Assembly: GCF_022346885.1 (NCBI RefSeq)
Contig: NZ_JAKRNK010000002.1
Coordinates: forward strand, 372,001-436,000
From: Paenibacillus sp. ACRRX
GTDB taxonomy: Bacteria > Bacillota > Bacilli > Paenibacillales > Paenibacillaceae
Direction of reading: 5' to 3'
Length of the DNA: 64,000 nucleotides
The notes beneath the pieces were generated by a model. That model made no database searches and was not told where the DNA came from. It was given only the letters and a program-made list of their open reading frames with translations. Below are positions 9,125-18,205 of this stretch, piece after piece; position 1 is the first letter of the stretch, and the number at the start of each line of letters is the position of its first letter. The position numbers and the translations under genes were made by a program.

Positions 9125-9152
9125 ATTCTACCAAGAGTTGTTAGTTGTTCAA
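9125..9152 (-). promoter_or_regulatory. Promoter of rph
   Basis: Reading the minus strand: TTGAAC (9147-9152), 16 bases, TAGAAT (9125-9130). The palindrome at 9105-9118 begins seven bases after the -10. Confidence 0.55.
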
Positions 9153-9246
9153 TGCGCAGGTTTCTCTCTTCTGTTCATTACCGTACAAAGGAAGCCGATT
9201 TGTTGATTATTTGTAAATTATTTTTCGAACAAGAAGGTGATTAGGA

Positions 9247-9879
9247 ATGCCCAATAAGTCCAACACGGCGGATCGACGGGTCAAAAGAACAAAAAGAAAA
9301 ATAAGACGCGCACTAATCGAATTGTTAAACGAGAAAGATTTCGGGGCCGTCACGGTGCAGGATATTGCCGAGCGAGCTGATATTAACAGGGGAACCTTTT
9401 ATTTGCATTATCAAGATAAGTATGACTTATTTGAGCGAATGGGAGATGATATGCTGGAAGAACTATCTAAATCCATTGGCCCAACGGATAATGAGAAGCG
9501 GAACACCTCCCACACTTATCCAGAACAGCAGGTAATCCGATTATTTACCCATTTTCATCTTCATCGTGCTTTTTACAAAACGATGTTCAGCCACGATGCA
9601 AGAACGTACTTTCACAAGCGTTTTCTGGAAATGCTGTACCAGCAATTCAGCCAAGCCTTTGAGACGTTAAAGCTGATGCCCTGCACTGTAAACGGTATGA
9701 ACAAAGATATTGTGAGCCACTATGTACTATTTGCCCATCTAGGTGTATTAGTCAGTTGGTTGGAGCAGGATACACCTCATACCCCTGAATATATGGCCAA
9801 GCAATTGGAATCCATCTACGATTATGCCTACCCATTTACGCGACCTAGCGATGTACATCTGAATCGTCGAGATCGATAA
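9247..9879 (+). CDS. TetR/AcrR-family transcriptional regulator
   Basis: This 210-residue protein has an N-terminal TetR HTH at about residues 17-62 (IRRALIELLNEKDFGAVTVQDIAERADINRGTFYLHY; the stretch includes the diagnostic GTFYLHYQDK). A helical C-terminal ligand/dimer domain follows. It is divergent from rph with a 14-bp palindrome over the rph start, so it may repress rph; this is inference, and the inducer is unknown. ATG start follows AAGGTGATTAGGA. Confidence 0.9.
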   Translation: MPNKSNTADRRVKRTKRKIRRALIELLNEKDFGAVTVQDIAERADINRGTFYLHYQDKYDLFERMGDDMLEELSKSIGPTDNEKRNTSHTYPEQQVIRLFTHFHLHRAFYKTMFSHDARTYFHKRFLEMLYQQFSQAFETLKLMPCTVNGMNKDIVSHYVLFAHLGVLVSWLEQDTPHTPEYMAKQLESIYDYAYPFTRPSDVHLNRRDR

Positions 9880-9962
9880 TACTCCGCTTAACAATATCTT
9901 GTCTTGTTAATTATCATGCGGCCTGATCATCGTTTTTCATCATTCGATCGCCAAATAAAAGA

Positions 9963-9990
9963 GCCTTTCAGAATAAATCCCCTGAAAGGC
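9963..9990 (-). terminator. Intrinsic terminator of brnQ
   Basis: GCCTTTCAG (9963-9971) pairs with CTGAAAGGC (9982-9990). The minus strand continues CTCTTTTATTT. It lies 35 bases after the brnQ stop. Confidence 0.8.
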
Positions 9991-10024
9991 TGCATGCATT
10001 ATCGTTCCTTATTTATGAAGTGAT

Positions 10025-11356
10025 TTATTTCCCAGTGGCTTGGGAGTGTTTGCTATTTATTCGTCCCCACACATATCCAATACATGCACCGACTATCGCT
10101 GGGATGACCCAGCCTACCCCTTGTTTGTACATCGGAATATGCTCTAAGTACGGTACAGCAAAGTCAATGGATATCTTAGCTGCCTTTAATCCATCAAACA
10201 AACTAATCAGTGCTGCTCCTAGCAATGCGCCTCCGTACACGGCTGGGATGCCTCTAAACCATTTATGCAGGAAGGATAACAAGATAAGTGTAATCGATAC
10301 CGGGTAGATAATAAGCAATATCGGCTTAGATATCGATAAGATGGTATCCAGCCCTAGATTTGCGACTATTAATCCTAACAAGCAGATCCCGAATGTAACC
10401 CAGCCATAGGATACCCGTGTCTGCAAAGATGCAAAATATTGACTGCATGCGGATACAAGCCCAATGCATGTCGTCAAACAAGCCAAAGTCACAATTACGG
10501 CCAGCAGAATCAAGCCAGAGTCACCAAACAATTGCTGCACGACAAGTGTCAGCAGTTGACCGCCGTTATTCGCATATCCTAGTGACACGCTTGTAACGCC
10601 CATATAACCTAAAGCCGCATATACTAACGATAGGCCAATACCAGCGATCACACCAGCTTGAATGGTTGCTTTGGTAATCATCTTCTTGTCTTCCACACCC
10701 TGATCACGGATCGAATTAATAACGATAATACCAAATGCTAATGCGGCAATGGCATCCAGTGTCAAGTAGCCTTCCATAAAACCTTTAATACCTGGAGAGT
10801 CCACGTATTCATTGAGAGCAGGGCCGCTTTCACCAAGCGGAAATAGCATGGCCGCAATAAATAAAGCAGCTATCGAAAGAAGCAGTAAAGGCGTTAAAAT
10901 ACTACCTATCGTTCCAACAAGTTTGGAAGGATTTAAGCTCAGCCAAAATACGAGCACAAAAAATAAGAACGTGTACAAGAACAGCGGCCAATGGTTAGTA
11001 GCCAGGTCTGTACCAAGAAAAGTGCTGAAGCCCATCTCATAAGAAACGTTAGCCACACGAGGGATCCCCATGGATGGTCCAAGCGATACGTATACAACAA
11101 TCGCAAAAAAGATACCAAACTTCGGACTGACCCGGCTAGCAAGGTACTGCATGTCCCGACCGGTTAACGCAATTGCAATCACAGCCAGCAACGGCAGACC
11201 AACACCTGTAAATATAAAACCTGCAATCGCAGGGATAAAATGCTCTCCTGCTTGCTGACCTAAAATGGGTGGGAATATAAGGTTTCCCGCGCCGAAAAAC
11301 AAAGAAAACAACATTAAGCCGATAAAAAATACATTTTTGTTTGATATGCCCTTCAA
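10025..11356 (-). CDS. brnQ: Branched-chain amino acid transporter BrnQ (LIVCS family)
   Basis: A 443-residue integral membrane protein with about twelve hydrophobic segments. It opens with LMLFSLFFGAGNLIFPPILG, the LIVCS family hallmark, followed by GVGLPLLAVIAIAL and DQGVEDKKMITKATIQAG near the middle. The family imports leucine, isoleucine and valine with sodium or protons. I choose TTG at 11356 because AGGGGG lies seven bases upstream and the protein then starts MKGISNKNVFF, as in homologues; the longer reading from 11419 adds 21 polar residues without a ribosome site. I looked for a T-box leader and saw none in the short upstream gap. Confidence 0.93.
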   Translation of the reverse strand: MKGISNKNVFFIGLMLFSLFFGAGNLIFPPILGQQAGEHFIPAIAGFIFTGVGLPLLAVIAIALTGRDMQYLASRVSPKFGIFFAIVVYVSLGPSMGIPRVANVSYEMGFSTFLGTDLATNHWPLFLYTFLFFVLVFWLSLNPSKLVGTIGSILTPLLLLSIAALFIAAMLFPLGESGPALNEYVDSPGIKGFMEGYLTLDAIAALAFGIIVINSIRDQGVEDKKMITKATIQAGVIAGIGLSLVYAALGYMGVTSVSLGYANNGGQLLTLVVQQLFGDSGLILLAVIVTLACLTTCIGLVSACSQYFASLQTRVSYGWVTFGICLLGLIVANLGLDTILSISKPILLIIYPVSITLILLSFLHKWFRGIPAVYGGALLGAALISLFDGLKAAKISIDFAVPYLEHIPMYKQGVGWVIPAIVGACIGYVWGRINSKHSQATGK

Positions 11357-11516
11357 GCTGTAACCCCCTAGATGTCTTAACCCAGATGTGCCATCCCCTA
11401 TTCGTGTAGTCGTATACACCTCGTGAACAATATGGAGATGGATGAGTAACGGTGCAACGTTATGTCATATCGTATATACACCACGTACAACTGCTTGTAT
11501 CTCTCATTTATAACAA

Positions 11517-11544
11517 AACAACTGGGTCTTTCAACCCAGTTGTT
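11517..11544 (-). terminator. Intrinsic terminator of the nrdIEF operon
   Basis: AACAACTGGGT (11517-11527) pairs with ACCCAGTTGTT (11534-11544) around a six-base loop, 10 bases after nrdF, with a T-rich tail on the minus strand. Confidence 0.85.
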
Positions 11545-11553
11545 GTTTATTAC

Positions 11554-12549
11554 TTAGAAGATATCGGATTGCTTAACACGATCATTCAGCACCACAAAGT
11601 CCTTGTCCTGTAATGGCTCGACTTTGCCCTTCTGATATCCGCTGCCCTTTGTTGAGAAGAAATCATGCGTGCTCGTCTCTGTACGGATACCGTTAAGAAC
11701 AACAGGATTCACTTCTTCTTCTGGGAAATGCGGTTCGAAGCCCAAGTTCATCAATGCTTTATTACCGTTGTAGCGGATATACTTCTTAACCTCGTGGGTC
11801 AGGCCGATTGCATCGTACAGGTTCTCGGTATACTCCAACTCATTCTCATATAGCTGGATAAGAAGCTCATGTACATAGGTGTACAACGTTTGCTGTTCCT
11901 GTTCGCTAAGGCGGCTATAAATTTCTTGCGCCAACAAGCCCACATAGACACCATGAACACTCTCATCGCGAATAATAAGCTTAATAATCTCGCCGCTCGC
12001 CACCATTTTGCCTTGTCCTGCGAGGAATAAAGGATAGAAGAATCCGGAATAGAACAAGAAGCTCTCCAAAAATACAGAGGCAACCATCGCTTTATACAAG
12101 CTGACAGGATCATTGTCCGTAATTCCTTTATAAATATCGTCAATGATTTCTGTTTTATGCTGCAGATGCTTGTTGTCTTTAACCCACTCAAACGTCTCTT
12201 CGATCATGTCAGAGCTTGCTACAGTCGTAAAGATCGTGCTGTAGCTCTTCGCATGAATTTCTTCCATTGCAGCTTGAAAGATAAGAATCGCTTTCTTCTG
12301 CTTGCCTTCCACATGTTGAGCGATTAGAGGCATTCCCACATTACCTTGCTCCGTATCAAGCAACGTTAAGCCGCCCAATACGTGCATATAGGTCAATTTT
12401 TCATCGTCACTCATCTTGGACCACGCTTTTAAATCTTTGGATATCGGAATTTCCGTATCTAACCAAAATTGAGAAGTGTTCTGAGTCCAGAGCATCTCGA
12501 TATAGTCAGATTCAGGAGCATTCCAGTTTACAGCTTCAAATTTTCTCAT
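11554..12549 (-). CDS. nrdF: Ribonucleoside-diphosphate reductase class Ib, beta subunit
   Basis: NrdF carries the dimetal-tyrosyl radical cofactor that NrdE needs to reduce ribonucleotides. The 331-residue protein shows the metal-ligand helices: [12 protein letters not shown] near 100 (with the radical-site Tyr) and [19 protein letters not shown] near 195. It also has [21 protein letters not shown] near the N-terminus. ATG at 12549 follows AAGGAGAG. It is the last gene of nrdI-nrdE-nrdF, 13 bases after nrdE, followed directly by a terminator. NrdI in the operon implies manganese-type cofactor assembly (family knowledge). Confidence 0.95.
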   Translation of the reverse strand: MRKFEAVNWNAPESDYIEMLWTQNTSQFWLDTEIPISKDLKAWSKMSDDEKLTYMHVLGGLTLLDTEQGNVGMPLIAQHVEGKQKKAILIFQAAMEEIHAKSYSTIFTTVASSDMIEETFEWVKDNKHLQHKTEIIDDIYKGITDNDPVSLYKAMVASVFLESFLFYSGFFYPLFLAGQGKMVASGEIIKLIIRDESVHGVYVGLLAQEIYSRLSEQEQQTLYTYVHELLIQLYENELEYTENLYDAIGLTHEVKKYIRYNGNKALMNLGFEPHFPEEEVNPVVLNGIRTETSTHDFFSTKGSGYQKGKVEPLQDKDFVVLNDRVKQSDIF

Positions 12550-12562
12550 GGATCAACTCTCC

Positions 12563-14653
12563 TTAGATGACACAACTGACACATTCATCAATCGTCTTTT
12601 TTCTCGTACGTGTATAATACAGCGTTTTTAAGCCTTTTTTCTGTGCGTAGATGTAGTATTTAGCCAGATCACGTGTTGTCAGATCGTCTTTGACAAACAA
12701 AACAGTTGAGATAGCCTGATCAATATGAACCTGTACATCAGCTACCAAGTCGATCAAATTAAACATGTCCATGTCATAAGCTTCTTTATAGTAGAAATAG
12801 TTCTCTTCGCTTATAAACGGCATTGGATATATAGTTTTGGAGTCACCATATTCTCGTTCTTCAATCTTCTGTGTAATCGGGGCAATAGAAGCCGTTGAAG
12901 ACTGCAAATAAGAAATTGAACCTGTTGGGGCAATCGCCAGGCGATAAGCATGATACAAGCCATGCTCCATTACCTGCTCTTTCAGACGTTTCCAATCTTC
13001 CATCGTTGGCATCGCATGCCCTTCAAACAACTGCTGCACACGTTCCGTTTGTGGACGGAAATCCTTTTTCATATAAACATCAAAGTAAGCGCCACTTGCG
13101 TACTCACTCTTCTCAAAATCTTTAAACGTCTCATTACGCTCCTTGGCAATTAACATCGAACGTTCAAGGGAATAGAAATTGAGCATCATAAAGAAGGCAC
13201 GTACGAAGTCTCTAGCTTCCTTCGATTCGTAAGCAATTTTATTTTTGGCCAAATACCCGTGCAAGTTCATGGCGCCCAAGCCAACGGAGTGAAGCTCGCG
13301 ATTCGCTTTTGCGACTGATGGCACGATGCTGATATTGCTCTTATCCGTCACTTCTGTTAAAGCGTCCATTGAACGGTGAACCGTTTCTTGCATTCGTTTG
13401 TTAGCCATAACATTTACGATATTAAGCGAGCCGAGGTTACATGATATATCACGGTTTATGACGTCATCTACGCCGTAATCGTTAATGGTTGAAACCTCGC
13501 TAAGTTGCGCGATTTCGCTGCAAAGGTTAGAGAATTTCACTCGCCCAAGCTCTTTTAACGCATGGTACTCGTTTGTATTATCTACAAACATGATGTACGG
13601 ATAACCGGATTCCATTTGGATCTGGGCGATCTTCAGTATGAGGTCACGTGCAACAATCTTTTTCTTGCGGACGTTCGGATTGTTGACCAGTTCATCGTAC
13701 ATTTCAGAGATGTCCATATCGTCCATATGTACACCATATTCCTGGTATATCGTGTGCGGATAGAACAGATACATATCTTTATCTTTCTCAACCAGCTCAA
13801 TAAACTTATTTGGTGCGACAACACCAAGCGATAACGTCTTGATTCGGATTTTCTCGTCACTGTTAATCTTCTTCGTGTCCAGGAACTCATGAATGTCAGC
13901 ATGGAACACGTTTAAGTAAACGACGCCGCTGCCGTCACGCTGCCCGAGTTGATTCGCGTAGGAGAACGCATCTTCAAACAACTTCATGACAGGAAGCACG
14001 CCACTCGCCTTGCCGTCCAGTCCTTTGATCTGTTCGCTAGAGCCGCGAATCTTACTTAAGTTAAGGCTGACGCCTCCACCGATCTTGCTGAGCTGCAATG
14101 CTGAGTTGATCGCAAAACCGATCGAATTCATAGAATCATCTACTTCCAGAAGGAAGCAGCTTACCAATTCACCTCTGCGCTTCTTACCTGCATTTAAGAA
14201 CGTTGGTGTTGCAGGCTGGTACTCTTGCGAGATGAGTAAATCTGCATATTCCATCGCTTTCTTCATATCCCCGTTTGCCAAGAACAAGGAGACAACTGCC
14301 AGGCGATCTTCATACCGTTCCAGGAACTTCGTATCGTCATTTGTTTTCATCGCGTAATTGTTGTAGAACTTAAACGCGCTCATAAATGAAGGGAAACGGA
14401 ATTTTTTTGAATAAATATACTCATACAATTTTTTGACTTCTTTAAACTCATATTTGTTAAACAGATTGTCCTCATAGTACTCGTGCTCGATTAAATAATG
14501 AATCTTTTCTTCGAGGTTGTGGAAAAATACTGTATTTTGATTCACGTAATCGACAAAATAACTTTTTGCCGCTTCACGATCCTTATCGAATTGAAAGCTT
14601 CCATTTTTCTGAACCATGATCTCATTGTTAAGCTGTATCCACTTTGGTATCAA
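12563..14653 (-). CDS. nrdE: Ribonucleoside-diphosphate reductase class Ib, alpha subunit
   Basis: NrdE holds the active site for making deoxyribonucleotides. This 696-residue protein has the class Ib features: PATPTFLNAGKKRRGELVSC with the active-site Cys near 167, GGGVSLNLSKIR, NLCSEI near 380, and a C-terminal CVSCVI redox pair. The short N-terminus lacks an ATP cone, as usual for class Ib. It starts at TTG (14653), nine bases after AGGAGG, and overlaps the end of nrdI by 26 bases, showing translational coupling. Length matches Bacillus NrdE (about 700). Confidence 0.95.
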   Translation of the reverse strand: MIPKWIQLNNEIMVQKNGSFQFDKDREAAKSYFVDYVNQNTVFFHNLEEKIHYLIEHEYYEDNLFNKYEFKEVKKLYEYIYSKKFRFPSFMSAFKFYNNYAMKTNDDTKFLERYEDRLAVVSLFLANGDMKKAMEYADLLISQEYQPATPTFLNAGKKRRGELVSCFLLEVDDSMNSIGFAINSALQLSKIGGGVSLNLSKIRGSSEQIKGLDGKASGVLPVMKLFEDAFSYANQLGQRDGSGVVYLNVFHADIHEFLDTKKINSDEKIRIKTLSLGVVAPNKFIELVEKDKDMYLFYPHTIYQEYGVHMDDMDISEMYDELVNNPNVRKKKIVARDLILKIAQIQMESGYPYIMFVDNTNEYHALKELGRVKFSNLCSEIAQLSEVSTINDYGVDDVINRDISCNLGSLNIVNVMANKRMQETVHRSMDALTEVTDKSNISIVPSVAKANRELHSVGLGAMNLHGYLAKNKIAYESKEARDFVRAFFMMLNFYSLERSMLIAKERNETFKDFEKSEYASGAYFDVYMKKDFRPQTERVQQLFEGHAMPTMEDWKRLKEQVMEHGLYHAYRLAIAPTGSISYLQSSTASIAPITQKIEEREYGDSKTIYPMPFISEENYFYYKEAYDMDMFNLIDLVADVQVHIDQAISTVLFVKDDLTTRDLAKYYIYAQKKGLKTLYYTRTRKKTIDECVSCVI

Positions 14654-14999
14654 TGTTATGGACCTCCTGTATAAATTGTTCTACGTCTTTTCTTGTGCCG
14701 CTAAGCTCAAATTTCATCAGAACAGGTACGGAATAGAGCTCGGCAATATGATCCGCAGCCATTCCATAACGCATCCCCCAGTTCATGTTTCCGCTGGAAA
14801 CGACACCTCGCAGCAGATGGCTTCGCTGCTTCAAGAAGTCCATCGTTGACTGTGGCGCCTGCCCAAAGCCTGTCGTATAGGTGACAAGGACAAACGGTTC
14901 GTTTGTCTCTGCATCTTCGGACACCCGCACACACTGCAAATCAAGCTTGTCCACGAATCGTTTCACGTTACCAGTCTTAGAATCATAGGCAATAAGCAC
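14628..14999 (-). CDS. nrdI: NrdI flavodoxin-like protein for ribonucleotide reductase activation
   Basis: This 123-residue protein has the NrdI signature: IAYDSKTGNVKRFVDKL at the N-terminus (flavin phosphate loop), FVLVTYTTGFGQAPQSTMDFL, and GVVSSGNMNWGMRYG for flavin contact. NrdI supplies the oxidant that assembles the Mn-tyrosyl cofactor of NrdF. GTG start at 14999 follows GGAGGGATCAC. First gene of the nrdIEF operon; two NrdR-like boxes lie in its upstream region. Confidence 0.93.
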   Translation of the reverse strand: MLIAYDSKTGNVKRFVDKLDLQCVRVSEDAETNEPFVLVTYTTGFGQAPQSTMDFLKQRSHLLRGVVSSGNMNWGMRYGMAADHIAELYSVPVLMKFELSGTRKDVEQFIQEVHNIDTKVDTA

Positions 15000-15251
15000 G
15001 TGATCCCTCCGTTACTATGTTTGGTGCAACAAACGAAATAAGCTTGTCTCGCAGCAAATGAAAGAAACGACAGCAGTCATGACAGCCCAAATAATGTATC
15101 TTTTAACAAACAGATACATATCAAGCCTCGTCCAGCCGTATCTTTTCTCCATTTTGTATACTGCGAAACCATCAAGAGCAGGCAGTTTGACCAAGTTGCA
15201 GGGTCAGCTCTGGATTATACCAGAATCCCAGCTCCAGCGTCACATTCCATT

Positions 15252-15280
15252 TATTTACTCAACATATAGTATGATAACAA
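15252..15280 (-). promoter_or_regulatory. Candidate nrd promoter
   Basis: On the minus strand: TTGTTA (15275-15280), 17 bases, TAAATA (15252-15257). One NrdR-like box fills the spacer and another lies directly upstream. A second possible promoter is an extended -10, TGGTATAAT, at 15214-15222. The 15000-15435 gap otherwise holds a leader of about 245 bases with no riboswitch I recognise. Confidence 0.5.
15257..15272 (-). promoter_or_regulatory. NrdR box 1 (candidate)
   Basis: The minus strand reads ATACTATATGTTGAGT, 12 of 16 matches to the palindromic NrdR pattern ACACTATATATAGTGT. It lies between the -35 and -10. Confidence 0.65.
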
Positions 15281-15288
15281 ATTATTTC

Positions 15289-15304
15289 TCACTAAATGTA
15301 GTGT
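15289..15304 (-). promoter_or_regulatory. NrdR box 2 (candidate)
   Basis: The minus strand reads ACACTACATTTAGTGA, 13 of 16 matches to ACACTATATATAGTGT. Its centre is 32 bases (three helical turns) from box 1, the usual NrdR pair spacing. Confidence 0.72.
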
Positions 15305-15400
15305 TACGTTGTAGCATAAACAATTTCTACACAATAATCAAGTTCATTCTTAGGCCGTCTGATGAAGCTAGATAGCCTCTAATCTCTCGCATAATACCCC

Positions 15401-15423
15401 AAAAACGCGTATCCCGCGTTTTT
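15401..15423 (-). terminator. Terminator of the diguanylate cyclase gene
   Basis: AAAAACGCG (15401-15409) pairs with CGCGTTTTT (15415-15423) around five bases, 13 bases after the stop codon. Confidence 0.7.
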
Positions 15424-15435
15424 TGAATATTGCTA

Positions 15436-17004
15436 TCATTTTATAGCGCAAGCAGCACCTGCAGCTTTGACTCTATTTCTACCTTCCGTCTTCGCTTCAT
15501 ATAAAGCCTTATCCGCTAGACGGACGAGATCCGAGGATGCTGCTATGCCTTGCTGACGTCGAGATGCAACCCCAGCGCTAATAGATACCACTCGACCTGC
15601 TTTTGACGATTCATGAGGTATCGCAGTCTCCTCTATTTGGCTTCGAACTCGTTCAGCCGTTATACGCGCTTGCTCCAGATCAGAGCCCGGCAGCAAAATG
15701 GCAAACTCTTCTCCCCCGTAACGAGCCAGCACATCATCATTAGCAAGAGTACTCTGTAACTCTCTCGCTACTTTCTTCAGGCAATCGTCACCACTCTGAT
15801 GACCGTAAGTGTCATTGTATTGTTTAAAGCAGTCAATATCAAGCATAATTAGTGATAATTCGACATCGTGCTTTGAGGACTGCTCCCATAATTTTATCAT
15901 ATCCTGATCAAAGCTTCTCCGATTTGGAATATCCGTCAGCCCGTCTATTGTAGAAAGCTTTTGCAGCATTGCATTTGCCTCTCTCATCTTGGCTTCGGCT
16001 TCTTTCCGTTCCGTTATATCAGTCGCGACTCCCAAATAACCAGCCGCCTGACCGGAGCTGTCCGTAATCGATGTTACGATTAGGTTAACAGTGATAACAT
16101 TTCCATCCGATTTCCGATAAGTCCATTCACTTTCATATGAATTCGATGTATGAAGTACATTCAGAAATATTTCACTACCCGATAGTTGATAAGCCGCTGA
16201 CTCGGATTGACTGCGTGTAAGTTCCGAAATTTCAATGACATGGTCAAACAGCATGCTAGTTGATCTACCGACCATCTGCTGTTCTGTATAGCCGAGAAGG
16301 ACCTCAGCCCCCTTATTAAATAACGAAATGCGGCCCTTGTGGTCTGTAGCAATGATGGCGACGCCAGTTGCTGATTGAAGAATAGCTTCCAAATGAGAGT
16401 GAAGGAGCCGATAACGTTCTTCATTAGCCCTCAGCTCGGTCTCCTGTTTGTTAGTGGACATAAAGTAGCGAACAAGAAAAGCTTTAAACAATCCACCTAC
16501 CATCACGAGCACGCCAAATAGAGGCAGGATGGCATGACCTTCGTCACCCAACAAAATATAAGTACAAGTCGACACCACGATAATACTAAATACAAGACTA
16601 TAAATCCATTTCCTCCAATAACCTCGAGTGTAAGTGCAAATGAAACCACAGCCGATGCCGACCGTCAACGCACTTGTCATCGCAATAATGGATGAAGAGT
16701 TTAATGTGCCAGAAAATATTCCCCTACCGATCACAATGATTAAACTGCTTATGAGAGCAGATGGGATGCCACCAAAAAAAGCTGCGCTAATAATTACAAT
16801 TTGCCTGAAATCCAAAATGACGGTTGGTGTTGCATTCACGCTGAACAGCATTAACAAAATACCAAACGATCCGTATATCACTCCTACTATCATTTTCGTT
16901 TTGATGTCCGAATGAATACCGAAAGGTTTACTCTTGTATATCAAACTAAACAAAAACGATACGGCTAACATAAGTGAGAGATTCGCTACCAAATTAATCA
17001 TCAT
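15436..17004 (-). CDS. Membrane-bound diguanylate cyclase (5TM-5TMR_LYT, PAS, GGDEF)
   Basis: GGDEF proteins make cyclic di-GMP. Five to six hydrophobic segments span about residues 1-190, of the 5TM-5TMR_LYT sensor type (VIVDF-like TVILDFRQIVIISAAFFGG). A PAS domain follows at about 205-330 (GYTEQQMVGRSTSMLFD) with a PAC-type ending TDITERKEAEAKM. The GGDEF domain is about 350-520, with DGLTDIPNRRSFD, DIDCFKQYNDTYGHQSGDDCL and the active-site motif RYGGEEF, so it should be catalytically competent. No EAL domain is present. GTG at 17019 would fall inside the GAGGTG ribosome site, so ATG 17004 is the more likely start. Single-gene unit; the sensed signal is unknown. Confidence 0.9.
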   Translation of the reverse strand: MMINLVANLSLMLAVSFLFSLIYKSKPFGIHSDIKTKMIVGVIYGSFGILLMLFSVNATPTVILDFRQIVIISAAFFGGIPSALISSLIIVIGRGIFSGTLNSSSIIAMTSALTVGIGCGFICTYTRGYWRKWIYSLVFSIIVVSTCTYILLGDEGHAILPLFGVLVMVGGLFKAFLVRYFMSTNKQETELRANEERYRLLHSHLEAILQSATGVAIIATDHKGRISLFNKGAEVLLGYTEQQMVGRSTSMLFDHVIEISELTRSQSESAAYQLSGSEIFLNVLHTSNSYESEWTYRKSDGNVITVNLIVTSITDSSGQAAGYLGVATDITERKEAEAKMREANAMLQKLSTIDGLTDIPNRRSFDQDMIKLWEQSSKHDVELSLIMLDIDCFKQYNDTYGHQSGDDCLKKVARELQSTLANDDVLARYGGEEFAILLPGSDLEQARITAERVRSQIEETAIPHESSKAGRVVSISAGVASRRQQGIAASSDLVRLADKALYEAKTEGRNRVKAAGAACAIK

Positions 17005-17131
17005 CGATGTAGAATTCACCTCAAAAACGACAAAATATACGTTATTATATCATACCTCAACCTATTCATTATGAAGAGGTTTAAAACTTTTCCAAAGATA
17101 GCAAGGATATGTTCCATTCTGTAATAAAAAA

Positions 17132-17156
17132 ATCCCGCAGTACGCAGTCTGCAGGA
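17132..17156 (-). terminator. Intrinsic terminator after the truncated gene at 17234-17815
   Basis: ATCC-GCAG and CTGC-GGAT arms, each with a one-base bulge, are followed by seven T on the minus strand. Confidence 0.7.
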
Positions 17157-17233
17157 TAGATGAAGTATATTACGTTAGTGCTGCCCATTTTCTTTCCTAA
17201 TAGTACAAGTAATTGTTATAATGAAGACTAAAG

Positions 17234-17815
17234 CTATTCAACATTAATACGTTCAGGTACTGGAATACTCCAATTCAGACCTGTAAATAATTTATCTGTT
17301 ACTTTCCGTGTTAACGTGAGCTGCTCCGGTACATGCTGCAAACCGTCAATGAGGGCAAATGGTCGTGCTTCAGGGGTCCCCCCGCTTAAGGTAAGTGTCA
17401 TTCGATCATCTTGTACATGATGATAAGAAGCTGAGCCCGATCCATTGATGTATACCTGATAATCCTGACCGTTTTCATCAACAGCCACCCATTCATCATG
17501 AGTAAAGTTATTAACAAACTCACCCGAGACGATCAGCTTTAAAGAAGTTCCTTTACCGTGCTCAACATAAGGACGTGAATCTGCGAATCCAACTACTTTC
17601 TCTACAGTCAGCACATCACCTTGTGTCTTCCAAACAGCAGCTTGTGTCTTTAATTGTGCTAAATTAATAGTTATCGAATCCGTTGTTTGCACGGGAAGAT
17701 TGTAATTTTTTATTACAATTCGAGCTGGATCGGGCACGTTCTCCCTGATGTTATACATGGTGTACATACAGCTGATAACATCAGATGCCCCCTTGTTGTC
17801 ATTGCGGCAGTACAT
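17234..17815 (-). pseudogene. Unknown protein, probably the C-terminal remnant of a longer gene
   Basis: I do not recognise this 193-residue reading frame with confidence. It is rich in beta-strand patterns (LTVEKVVGFADSRPYVEHGKG, VDENGQDYQVYINGSG, PFALIDGLQHVPEQLTLTRKV, LNWSIPVPERINVE), resembling the extracellular C-terminal beta domain of DUF4179/DUF5643-type surface proteins. There is no ribosome site before the ATG at 17815. The same frame stays open upstream (DEDYRSSLGS), and no signal peptide or membrane segment is present. Together with an esterase-like fragment just upstream, this suggests a decayed or rearranged locus. It does retain a terminator. It could be a real small gene with an unusual start; functional assignment is not possible from sequence alone. 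Confidence 0.5.
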
Positions 17816-17846
17816 GCTGCCTAAACTGCTGCGGTAATCCTCATCC

Positions 17847-17912
17847 TTATAGATACTCAGGAGCCAGACGATAATCGACGGCCAACACGATGATATCTAT
17901 CTTTTTAAACAT
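17847..17912 (-). pseudogene. Esterase-like fragment (alpha/beta hydrolase motif)
   Basis: A 21-codon frame on the minus strand reads MFKKIDIIVLAVDYRLAPEY plus one Leu before a stop. VDYRLAPE is the signature strand-turn of the hormone-sensitive-lipase/GDXG esterase family, where it follows the HGGG oxyanion motif. No HGGG is found upstream and no GDSAGG downstream, so only a scrap remains. The rest of the 17816-18205 gap is AT-rich, apart from the promoter region of the next gene. Confidence 0.5.
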
Positions 17913-18113
17913 CAGTACATTCCCAAAATTAAAAATGGAATTAATCTTTTAATTGTACTATACATTTCCCAATTATTTGACCAGTGCTCTTATCAGCGTT
18001 TTTATTTATCCTCAAGTTATCAATCAGTATAGATGATCAACTAGCAAAAATATCACTATTTTTTCCAACATAAAAAGCTTAGAAAAACTTCATTTTTGAA
18101 TATTTTGAAGGGC

Positions 18114-18180
18114 AGTGAAAGGATACTCCTGTCTTATTGGATAGTAACGAACGAAGCCCTAATATGGTTTGCCTTTCACT
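18114..18180 (+). promoter_or_regulatory. Promoter flanked by long inverted repeat, upstream of the SLH hydrolase
   Basis: AGTGAAAGG (18114-18122) and CCTTTCACT (18172-18180) are perfect inverted 9-mers 49 bases apart. GGGC (18110-18113) can also pair with GCCC (18156-18159). Within the loop lies TTGGAT, 17 bases, TAATAT, a plausible sigma-A promoter. The repeat may therefore be a pair of operator sites or, if transcription begins upstream, an RNA fold. No known riboswitch family matches by eye. Confidence 0.45.
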
Positions 18181-18205
18181 CATCTAAATAAAGGAGGAAC
18201 GTGTA

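Noticed and set aside
11357..11516. Possible T-box leader of brnQ
   Set aside because: The gap is too short and lacks the T-box sequence and an antiterminator.
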